A stretch of DNA of 23,329 nt from VFKI01 sp033762075 (GTDB taxonomy: Bacteria > Pseudomonadota > Gammaproteobacteria > DSM-16500), in assembly GCA_033762075.1 (NCBI GenBank), contig JANRLY010000020.1:1-23329 (forward strand), written 5' to 3'. The notes beneath the pieces were generated by a model. The model did not search any database, was not told where the DNA came from, and worked only from the letters and a program-made list of their open reading frames with translations. Every line of letters starts with the position of its first letter. Position 1 is the first letter of the stretch. The translations under genes were made by a program, and so were the position numbers. Positions 14,329 to 21,366 of this stretch are shown here, piece by piece.

Positions 14329-15339
14329 ATGGCTTTTTATCGGTTAAAACCAAAAAGCACTTTTAGTCTATCAAGAGATCGAAAACCTGAACTGGTTGGC
14401 GCACTCGACGCAGATATTCAGTATCAGCCTTTACTTGAATTAGAATTGGATTTGGACCTTGACGAGAAATCACTTGCTGATATCAACGGAAGCACATTAC
14501 TTAAAAAATTCAACATCATCACCGTTAACCCTCTTTATTCTGCAGTCGGAAATTTTTTAATTTCATCCAGTTTTGGGCCTTGCATGGGAGTCGTTGCAAA
14601 ACTTTCGGATGGTACTTTTGCCATATTTCATGCCAGCAATCCTTATAACAATTTCTTAAAAGCTGGAGAAAATAAAGAAGATATGATGGAAGACCTTGAT
14701 GCTGGATTTAGCGCATTTATAGATAAAATTAAAGATAAAGTAGTAGACGTTTATGTTTTTCAAAAACAAAACATACATGACAAAAAGTATGCTCAAAAAA
14801 ATAAAGATAATGCGCCGATACTTACTTTGGAGCTGACGAATGCTTTAGGCATTGAGGCAAAATGCGTTAAAGTTGACGATTATTCTGACATTGTGGTTGA
14901 TGCAAAAAATAATAAAATCATTCTGACGAATGAGTTGCAGTATGTCAAAAAAGCAAAGCAGATCGTTGATTCAGGTACAATCATTGACGTGGACAATCCT
15001 GCTACGGTTTTGTCTACTCAAGACTGTATTGCTCATATTGAAAATTTAAAAATTGAAGCAAAAAATCGGGGCGTCACAGAGTCCGATGGTACTGGTCTGT
15101 TTGATGTTAAAATACCCACCGATGATGAAATGAATGCATTGCAAGCAGAGACCCAATCGCGACACAAGACTAAACACGATCAATCAGCTGCTTCCCATCC
15201 CAAACATTCGCGTACTTTTCTAGATTTATCTGAGAAAATCTCACAGAGATTGCCCAAGTTTCATTTTTCTAAGCCAGAAAAGAAAGAAGAAAATATGCAG
15301 GAAGATGGGCCTCCATTAGATCGTAAAAATAAAAAATAA
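14329..15339 (+). CDS. Orphan protein with CheD/CNF-like Cys-His pattern, candidate effector
   Basis: A 336-aa protein with AAGAGGT before ATG 14329. The segment at about 76-105 reads 'FLISSSFGPC' then 'MGVVAKLSDGTFAIFHASN'. This is the arrangement of the CheD/cytotoxic-necrotizing-factor deamidase fold: a Ser/Thr, then G-x-C, a beta strand GVV, and a His 15-17 residues after the Cys (here S79, C85, H101). Further on, 'TNALGIEAKCVKVDDY' and 'VVDAKNNKIILTN' (about 172-202) look like the CheD end 'L...GI.I...DVGG...R.I.FN'. This is inference from pattern, not a search. The C-terminal ~65 residues are charged and disordered-looking, ending with a glutamate-rich stretch (PEKKEENMQED) like Dot/Icm E-block secretion signals. 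No signal peptide or membrane segment. A host-protein glutamine deamidase is the leading guess. Confidence 0.5.
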   Translation: MAFYRLKPKSTFSLSRDRKPELVGALDADIQYQPLLELELDLDLDEKSLADINGSTLLKKFNIITVNPLYSAVGNFLISSSFGPCMGVVAKLSDGTFAIFHASNPYNNFLKAGENKEDMMEDLDAGFSAFIDKIKDKVVDVYVFQKQNIHDKKYAQKNKDNAPILTLELTNALGIEAKCVKVDDYSDIVVDAKNNKIILTNELQYVKKAKQIVDSGTIIDVDNPATVLSTQDCIAHIENLKIEAKNRGVTESDGTGLFDVKIPTDDEMNALQAETQSRHKTKHDQSAASHPKHSRTFLDLSEKISQRLPKFHFSKPEKKEENMQEDGPPLDRKNKK

Positions 15340-15400
15340 CCCCACCTGAGGACAGGTTACGGATAGACCATGCTGCAACTACAAGCAGTTACAATCAGCC

Positions 15401-15429
15401 TTGCTTTACGATTCAACCCAAACTATACT
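15401..15429 (+). promoter_or_regulatory. Predicted promoter for the 307-aa orphan gene
   Basis: TTGCTT (15401-15406) and TATACT (15424-15429) are separated by 17 bases. Transcription would start near 15436, leaving about 60 bases of leader. The -35 is weak, so regulation by an activator is possible. Confidence 0.4.
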
Positions 15430-15495
15430 AGCGCATTAATTGATCATTATGATTGATTCTGATTATGTATTGTAAATGAATATGCAGGTATAACT

Positions 15496-16419
15496 ATGTC
15501 AACAAGTCGATACGGTCTACTAGTAGCGCGACAAAACAACAGAGGCATGTATGATAGACGCAATATCATGTCGTCACCCATACTCCCAAGATTATTTCGC
15601 TTAGACACTGTCGAGCTCGTCACTCACAATAATCAACTCCAGTTGGGGCTCAATTTATTAGAACTTTTGTGTTTCCGAATTGCTCGAAAACAAGTGTTAA
15701 TAAATGGCAAAGATGTTGTTAGACATCAAGGAAGCACAGAATTAATTGGTACCACTTCTAAAAAAGAAACTGCACTGAAATTATCAAACTCATGGAAAGA
15801 TAGAAACGCCGTATTAGTGATTAATCCAAAAATTCTACAAAAGACATTGATTGATGTTGAAGCCACAGTAAAACATGTTGGCAGCGCATTTTTTACTAAA
15901 ATACGAGAAGATGAACACAGCCTAACTCTATTACCCATCTTTACAATTAAAGAAATTGACTTGATCCACCATCAATCAACCATTGCTAATCCATTTTATA
16001 TAGAGCCAACAGCTGATGTGATGAATGATCTCGAGGCCATACTAGAGTTGCAAATCAAATTCTTTGAGCAGCTCTATTTAGAAGGTAAAAGAATGAGTTC
16101 CAGTGAGCGTCAAGCTGCCCTGAACATCGTCATCAACCAGATAGCTGATTTTTATCAAAAGAATCTAAGCAACAATAATCCGTTTCATATGACTGCCGCA
16201 CAATATCAAATGCGTCATGGAACAGATTTATCTCATCAGCAATTAAGCCGATACCCTACAACAACCACCATTTTAGAAATACTCACAACAGATGGTGATA
16301 AATTATTTATGGAAAATAAATACTATCCGATTGGTGATCAAATCATTCGTGACGAAATTGAAAAATCCAATGAAGAAAATGGTTATGGTGGATGCCGACA
16401 CAGCTATACTTATGAATAA
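15496..16419 (+). CDS. Hypothetical protein, candidate effector
   Basis: A 307-aa protein with a modest ribosome binding site (CAGGT) before ATG 15496. It appears soluble, without a signal peptide or membrane segment. The N-terminal half is mixed alpha/beta; about residues 180-225 look like a long helix region ('LEAILELQIKFFEQLYLEGKRM'). The C-terminus contains a Glu-rich stretch (EIEKSNEEN) shortly before the end, comparable to E-block signals of Dot/Icm substrates; this is suggestive only. I recognise no domain and no catalytic motif. It lies between the CheD/CNF-like gene and oxyR, on the same strand as the former, 156 bases away with its own predicted promoter. Confidence 0.75.
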   Translation: MSTSRYGLLVARQNNRGMYDRRNIMSSPILPRLFRLDTVELVTHNNQLQLGLNLLELLCFRIARKQVLINGKDVVRHQGSTELIGTTSKKETALKLSNSWKDRNAVLVINPKILQKTLIDVEATVKHVGSAFFTKIREDEHSLTLLPIFTIKEIDLIHHQSTIANPFYIEPTADVMNDLEAILELQIKFFEQLYLEGKRMSSSERQAALNIVINQIADFYQKNLSNNNPFHMTAAQYQMRHGTDLSHQQLSRYPTTTTILEILTTDGDKLFMENKYYPIGDQIIRDEIEKSNEENGYGGCRHSYTYE

Positions 16420-16647
16420 TTAACAAAAACTAAAGATCGAAGTTTTCATTTTTTGGAAAATATTTCGATAAGGAATCATCGGATTACTTGCTTTAAATAT
16501 TCCCGGTAACTGTGTAGCATCTTCAATAACCAGGGATGCTTTTAATTGTGGGCACATCCTACGATCATATTGTTCGAAAAAAATTTAGACATCTAATGTC
16601 TTTCACTTTAAGCCCGAACGAAATTTAACAAAAATTTGTATGCAAAA

Positions 16648-17532
16648 CTAAAAGCTTAAATTTTGACACTGGCTAATCTCATTACGCATTTTTTCTAGTA
16701 AAAGTTTCTTCGCAGTAGACGCTCGTGTAACAAAACCAATTGTTCGCATCGGTACAGGATCAGCAAAGGGTAAATAACGAATATTTTTGTCTGGTCGGCA
16801 AGCAAGTTTTGGCATTAAAGTAATACCTGAACCCGCCGCGACCATATAGCGCAATGTTTCAAGACTCGTCGCACGAAAACTTTGCATCTCAGTTGCCCGC
16901 GCATGCTGGCAAACCGCGAGCGCTTGGTAACGTAAACAGTGACCATCTTGGAGTAATAATAATGTTTGTTTCTTTAAATCAGATAATTTAATTTTTTTAG
17001 ATTTCGCTAAAATATGGTTTGCAGGGACAGCGAGCAAAAATGGCTCTTTAAAAAGAGAAGAAGTTTCAAGTCCATTTTCACTGATTGGTAATGCAAGCAA
17101 AGCTGCATCAAGCTGACCGGCTTTAAGTTTGTTGATAAGTATTTCAGTTTGCTCTTCGACAAGATACAACGTCACCTGAGGGAGCGCATGCGTCAAAGCG
17201 GGCATAATATACGGCAAAATCCACGGAGCAAGGGTCGGAATAATACCAAGGCGACATTCGCCTGAGAAAGGATCTGCACAATCACGTGCAACATGACGCA
17301 TTTGCTCAACTTTATCTAGAATATCCCGAGCATGATTCGCAATCATGCTACCTGTTTCTGTAAGCCAAACAGATTTATTGCTTCGCTCTATCAATTGAAC
17401 ACCGAGAGATGCCTCAAGTTTTTTAATTTGGATACTGAGTGCTGGCTGTGTAACATGACACGCAGAAGCTGCCTGCCCAAAATGACAATGCTCCGCAAGC
17501 GCTGCAAGATATTTGAGATCGCGAATATTCAT
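16648..17532 (-). CDS. oxyR: LysR-family peroxide sensor OxyR
   Basis: A transcription regulator that senses hydrogen peroxide by disulphide formation. The 294-aa sequence begins MNIRDLKYLAALAEHCHFG with the LysR winged helix-turn-helix (about 1-60), followed by the periplasmic-binding-protein-like sensor domain. The redox pair is conserved at the same numbers as in E. coli: C199 in 'LLQDGHCLRYQALAVC' and C208 at its end. 'FRATSLETLRYMVAAGSGITLMP' (about 219-241) is also nearly identical to OxyR. It stands alone and divergent from an effector-like operon instead of next to catalase, ahpC or recG. Its promoter overlaps a palindrome likely to be its own binding site. Confidence 0.9.
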   Translation of the reverse strand: MNIRDLKYLAALAEHCHFGQAASACHVTQPALSIQIKKLEASLGVQLIERSNKSVWLTETGSMIANHARDILDKVEQMRHVARDCADPFSGECRLGIIPTLAPWILPYIMPALTHALPQVTLYLVEEQTEILINKLKAGQLDAALLALPISENGLETSSLFKEPFLLAVPANHILAKSKKIKLSDLKKQTLLLLQDGHCLRYQALAVCQHARATEMQSFRATSLETLRYMVAAGSGITLMPKLACRPDKNIRYLPFADPVPMRTIGFVTRASTAKKLLLEKMRNEISQCQNLSF

Positions 17533-17547
17533 AACACTACGTCTATC

Positions 17548-17593
17548 GATAAATAATATTTATCATTATAATTGAAACAATAAATTATTCAAT
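17548..17593. promoter_or_regulatory. Divergent oxyR/effector-operon control region with palindrome
   Basis: For oxyR (minus strand), TATAAT (17565-17570) has TTGAAT (17587-17592) 16 bases upstream, so transcription would start near 17558. A palindrome with 8-bp arms, GATAAATA-A-TATTTATC (17548-17564), covers that start. For the plus-strand operon the overlapping TATAAT at 17567-17572 is a perfect -10 but has no recognisable -35, and the palindrome occupies the -35 area. A second inverted repeat, ATTGAA/TTCAAT, is at 17572-17577/17588-17593. This layout fits a LysR-type site that represses oxyR and activates the divergent operon (inference); the E. coli OxyR consensus is not evident. Confidence 0.5.
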
Positions 17594-17645
17594 AGCTCAT
17601 TTTCATGGCATCTTTTTCCTATTACGGATCAACAAGGGAAAAGCC

Positions 17646-18617
17646 ATGAAACCTTTCATTCATAAACGAGTCGACGCCATTTTAACCATGAAAGAAAAAC
17701 TTATTATAAAAATGCAGGAAAAATTAACACCAAACAAACCCTGGTCATACATTAACATCCCAGAAGAAAATGATGAAAATAAAACTCGTGATTTAATCAA
17801 TGAATTTATAAACCATAAACTAGATGATTTTATTTTATTATGCGCCGAGATACTGCCTCATTTAACTGAAAATGATGCTGACTCTATTGGGCTTGATAAA
17901 ACGACAGTTCACGCCAAAAAATTTTTAGAATTATTTTATTATCTCGAACAACAAGGATTTCCCAACGTCCAAGCATTTAATAAACCACTTTGTTTTTGGT
18001 CAGGACTAGAAGCTAAAAAACATGTCAAAACAAAATCAATAAGTGTTCTTTCTGATGATCGTGTTCCTGTTATTTCCGCAATGTTTGATGTATGCGAAAC
18101 AATTATCGACTTACAAGGCCGTGATCGCTGGAGCACATTATTAATTTGCGCCGTTTCTCGTGCTTACGCTTCATTTGCGACTGGACAAACAAACGTTTAC
18201 ATCAGTTCTGACAAACCATCTGAATCCCCAGGCTTTACCGCTGCAAATTATTTTTGGATGGCTGAAATGCAAACACTGAACAAGCTATATCAACGCGGCA
18301 TTGTAACAGCCATAGATGTGCATTTATTTGATCATCAAACAAACCAATGGCAATCTCCGCTGAGTTTGATGCAAGGAGAATGTGACGCTATTTTAATCAG
18401 AAGACGCTACAAACATCCTCTTGATTCAGAGAATACCATCGATTGTTTTAAGGATAAGTGCACAAGTGACATGACTAGAGAAAAATGGCAACATAGCGCA
18501 CCGCGACCAGCTATTTCACTCGGCGCATTAAAAAGAATCGCAACTGAATGGCGAGAACGCACAAAAATCGCAATCAATAAAAGACAGCTTGAGGCAGTTT
18601 TGGTTTTTGAATCTTGA
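17646..18617 (+). CDS. Candidate effector with ADP-ribosyl-cyclase/NADase-like motifs
   Basis: A 323-aa protein with AAGGGAAAAG before ATG 17646. The middle shows 'LCFWSGLEAKKH' (115-126), then 'DRWSTLLICAVSRAYASFATG' split around W162 and S171, then 'NVYIS', and finally 'GFTAANYFWMAEMQTL' with E207. This order (F-W-S-G..A; W....SR.-(F/Y)-A..A.G; V.(V/I)..; F....(x)E...L) resembles the active-site layout of the ADP-ribosyl cyclase/CD38 superfamily, where two Trp and a catalytic Glu act on NAD. Candidate residues are W118, W162, S171 and E207. Family membership is inferred by eye. No signal peptide or membrane helix; the first ~100 residues are helical and of unknown role. It is the first gene of a three-gene operon divergent from oxyR. 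Confidence 0.45.
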   Translation: MKPFIHKRVDAILTMKEKLIIKMQEKLTPNKPWSYINIPEENDENKTRDLINEFINHKLDDFILLCAEILPHLTENDADSIGLDKTTVHAKKFLELFYYLEQQGFPNVQAFNKPLCFWSGLEAKKHVKTKSISVLSDDRVPVISAMFDVCETIIDLQGRDRWSTLLICAVSRAYASFATGQTNVYISSDKPSESPGFTAANYFWMAEMQTLNKLYQRGIVTAIDVHLFDHQTNQWQSPLSLMQGECDAILIRRRYKHPLDSENTIDCFKDKCTSDMTREKWQHSAPRPAISLGALKRIATEWRERTKIAINKRQLEAVLVFES

Positions 18618-18644
18618 CCTATTTAAAGATCGCAATGAGGATAT

Positions 18645-20123
18645 ATGCATTTAATAATATATTTTGCCGGCACAGGCGAAGAAGGTAGCGACTTCTCAGA
18701 CTATTACAACTATGTAGACAACCAAAAGGTAAAAGCTTTATTGGTCACAGGATGTCACGACAAAGAAGTATGTAATGCTACAATTAACCCTAATTTAAAA
18801 AGATTTGCCACACGATTCACAAAAAGCTTGTTTGTAGTTAAAGATAGAAAATTACATCTTTCATCTGTAGATTTTCCTGAACTCAAAGTAGGCATACGAA
18901 TTTGTAATAATATGCCAGGTGCTGATGATATCCAAAATGAAATTAGCGGTATAACATTATGCGGTTACAGTCGAGGTGCAGTGACGTGCTTTGAAACGGC
19001 AAGACAGTTAAATAAAATAATCCCTAATATACCAGTCGATATTATTGCTAATCAGCCCACTCCAGGAAATTTATATACAGGCCCAGGCACAAATGCTCAT
19101 AGCATTGCAGATTGTAGAAGCATAGGAAATATTCGTCGCGTCGCAATTATTTTAGGCGCTTATACTGGAGAGTATCATTGGGCAAACAAAATAGGCACCG
19201 TCATCCACAGAACATTTTACTCACAAATCATTCCTCAACTATCACTCCAGGTTTCTCGCAGCATTACCGTCATTCAGCGCAACAACCATCATGAAAAATC
19301 TGTGCGCCTAGAAGGAACGACACATTTCCATATGTATCTTTCTCATTTCTTACATCTTGATGGGTATCTCGAAGAAGAAAAAGCCAGCGAGCAACGCAAT
19401 AAAATTAAAACTGGCTATAAGAAATATCAATACCCTTCTTTTCCAAAAATAAATAATTTGCAGGATTTTTATGGTATGGCAAAAAAAGATATATATCATT
19501 ACCTTGACAAACAACATCGCGCACCAGACGCCAGAGCAGGAATGAAATGGGACGCCGGCAAAGAAAGCCTTTTAGATTGGTGGAACAAACACGAGAAAGA
19601 CGCGTCACGAACTTCATCTCCTTTAACAAAGTTATTAGTCAAACGAATCCAAAATACAAATGGTACTTCTGAGTCACTCATAGAACTCTTCATTGAAGCA
19701 GATAAGTGGTTAATTGAAAAAAGAGATACCGCTAGTTCGCGATACGATCAAGTCGAAGCACTACGCAATAATATCTGTCGGCACCTAATCGCTAGAGATA
19801 GCCAATACAATGTGATACTGCATCAATTGCATGATTATTTGCTAAAAACAACACACTATTTGAAAAAGCACTGGAACCATATTCGTCACTCTGCATCCTT
19901 TTTTAAATCAGATGCGACAAGGCAGCTAGACACAACCTTTTCTGCTTACGATCAAGGGGAAATCACGGATCAAGCATTGATTCAAGCACTGAGCACCTGG
20001 CTCAGTGAAAAGACCGCAGTTAAGAGTAAACGCTATAATGCTGTTTATGAAATGCGTGAACAATTATTACAAATGAAAGAGAATCAAGAAAAGCAATATC
20101 CCCTTTTTGGTCTACATTTATAA
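18645..20123 (+). CDS. Alpha/beta-hydrolase-like protein (GYSRG), candidate effector
   Basis: A 492-aa protein, 27 bases after the preceding stop, with GAGGA before ATG 18645. It starts with a beta strand and a glycine loop 'LIIYFAGTGEEGSDF' (3-17), then 'VTGCHDKEVCNATINPNLKRFA', and a nucleophile elbow G-Y-S-R-G (S109) followed by a helix 'AVTCFETARQL'. These are features of serine alpha/beta hydrolases, and GxSRG resembles DUF2235/Tle-type phospholipases. D132 ('VDIIANQPTPG') and H227 or H229 ('THFHMYLSH') could complete a triad, but this is a guess. The C-terminal half (about 270-490) is helical and highly charged, and the end 'MKENQEKQYPLFGLHL' is Glu-rich then hydrophobic, like many Dot/Icm substrates. 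A related group of hydrolase-like effectors is known to me from Legionella/Coxiella; lipid substrates are possible but untested. Confidence 0.65.
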   Translation: MHLIIYFAGTGEEGSDFSDYYNYVDNQKVKALLVTGCHDKEVCNATINPNLKRFATRFTKSLFVVKDRKLHLSSVDFPELKVGIRICNNMPGADDIQNEISGITLCGYSRGAVTCFETARQLNKIIPNIPVDIIANQPTPGNLYTGPGTNAHSIADCRSIGNIRRVAIILGAYTGEYHWANKIGTVIHRTFYSQIIPQLSLQVSRSITVIQRNNHHEKSVRLEGTTHFHMYLSHFLHLDGYLEEEKASEQRNKIKTGYKKYQYPSFPKINNLQDFYGMAKKDIYHYLDKQHRAPDARAGMKWDAGKESLLDWWNKHEKDASRTSSPLTKLLVKRIQNTNGTSESLIELFIEADKWLIEKRDTASSRYDQVEALRNNICRHLIARDSQYNVILHQLHDYLLKTTHYLKKHWNHIRHSASFFKSDATRQLDTTFSAYDQGEITDQALIQALSTWLSEKTAVKSKRYNAVYEMREQLLQMKENQEKQYPLFGLHL

Positions 20124-20137
20124 TTTGGAGTCGCAGC

Positions 20138-20449
20138 ATGACCAGATACAGATTTTACTGTCAATATGCAAATACAGCTGGTCGTCACAATGGACTTACT
20201 CGCAAGATACTTTTCAGCGCCGGATGTGCTGCGACATCCATTTTTATCATGCAAAATTATTTGGCTAAAAATCAGAATGGTTTTTGCTTATATTGGCGCA
20301 ACAATAGTCAATTAGCTGATATAGCATTTCTGAACCCCTTTTTGTCTCATTTACTCGAATCGGAAAACTGGCTGAATGGGTATACGGTTTTCCCTGGGAA
20401 TATGAGTGTAAAGTCGGCTTTTATACTCATAAACCAGGAAATTAAGTGA
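20138..20449 (+). CDS. Small hypothetical protein
   Basis: A 103-aa frame starting 14 bases after the hydrolase-like gene, with TTTGGAG at good spacing before ATG 20138. The spacing and ribosome binding site suggest it is the last gene of the operon. The sequence has one moderately hydrophobic patch (about residues 24-42) but no clear membrane helix, and no motif I recognise. It could be an accessory or immunity-like partner of the gene before it, or a decayed remnant; the sequence does not decide. Confidence 0.5.
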   Translation: MTRYRFYCQYANTAGRHNGLTRKILFSAGCAATSIFIMQNYLAKNQNGFCLYWRNNSQLADIAFLNPFLSHLLESENWLNGYTVFPGNMSVKSAFILINQEIK

Positions 20450-20476
20450 TTTGAATATATTATGAATAGATTTTCA

Positions 20477-21295
20477 TTAACTCGGCCCAACAGGTTTACG
20501 TTGAGTCATTTTTTGTTGCACTTCAATATTGCTTGCAAGATTTGTTTCAGCTTTTTCACTCATGTTTTGTAATTTTTGCTCTCTATCAGGATCTTTTTCT
20601 CCTGGCGCATTTTTATCTTCGGCAATACGGTTGCCAATTTCTTTTTGAATGGAAGACAAACATGTTTGTGCCTGATCCATTGCTTCTTGCTTTTTTTCAG
20701 GGAACATTTCAGCGCCCTTGATATCAATCCCTGCAATGGATCGTTCATTTTCGCCGATAGCAGAAGCCAAATAATGACTGAGTTCAGTATCTGATTTTCC
20801 TTGCAAAAAACCAGCAACATCATTTTCATTTGCTGGCCAGGACAGTGTGCAATTTTTCAGAATTTTTTCTGCAGGCTCAGCTAGACTAGGGTCTTTGATA
20901 ACTGCCTCTTCTAATCTTTGCTGGAATTTTTGATCTACTACAGGCTCGTAACCTCTTTCCATTGCAGCATCAGTCCATGTCTTAAATGAATCCACAATTT
21001 CCTTGTCGGTACGGCCACGATCACCAGTGAATGTGAAATCTGCTTTGTCCATACGTTGTCCGTTCAATAGCTCTTTAAAATCAAAAGCTTTAAAGCAGTC
21101 TTCACGTGTTGGTACAGGATTACTTGTAGTGATTGTCAGAGTGTTTTCAGAAATACGAGACGCATGAATTTCTCCATCCCATCCTGGTTGTGTGAAAACA
21201 GCAGTTAAACCCACCTCTAGTCTTTGCTCGCCCAGTAATGCTGGATCTTTTGCTTCTGCTGCAATTGCTAATACATTACCCGCTTTATTTGCCAA
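20477..21295 (-). CDS. Hypothetical protein with uncertain start
   Basis: From TTG 21295 the protein is 272 aa. No Shine-Dalgarno precedes the TTG. The same frame stays open upstream to a stop overlapping the end of the ABC gene, and the extra residues (KLPLFTLATICETASLANK) look like protein, so the real start may be further up at a non-standard codon, or an ATG may have been lost. The visible protein is soluble; the second half is rich in Glu, Lys, Gln and Asn, with a long helical, charged stretch (about 195-255) and an end 'TQRKPVGPS'. No family recognised. It follows the ABC transporter gene on the same strand by 71 bases from its stop to the TTG. An effector-like or recently damaged gene are both possible. 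Confidence 0.6.
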   Translation of the reverse strand: MANKAGNVLAIAAEAKDPALLGEQRLEVGLTAVFTQPGWDGEIHASRISENTLTITTSNPVPTREDCFKAFDFKELLNGQRMDKADFTFTGDRGRTDKEIVDSFKTWTDAAMERGYEPVVDQKFQQRLEEAVIKDPSLAEPAEKILKNCTLSWPANENDVAGFLQGKSDTELSHYLASAIGENERSIAGIDIKGAEMFPEKKQEAMDQAQTCLSSIQKEIGNRIAEDKNAPGEKDPDREQKLQNMSEKAETNLASNIEVQQKMTQRKPVGPS

Positions 21296-21366
21296 AGACG
21301 CTGTTTCACAAATAGTTGCAAGTGTAAATAAGGGTAACTTAATAATAAAAATGGGGTTTTTCTGGG

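Noticed and set aside
16516..16545. AGCATC/GATGCT hairpin followed by TTTTAATT as a terminator for the 307-aa gene
   Set aside because: The stem is 6 bp with a 14-base loop and lies about 100 bases after the gene; too weak to call.
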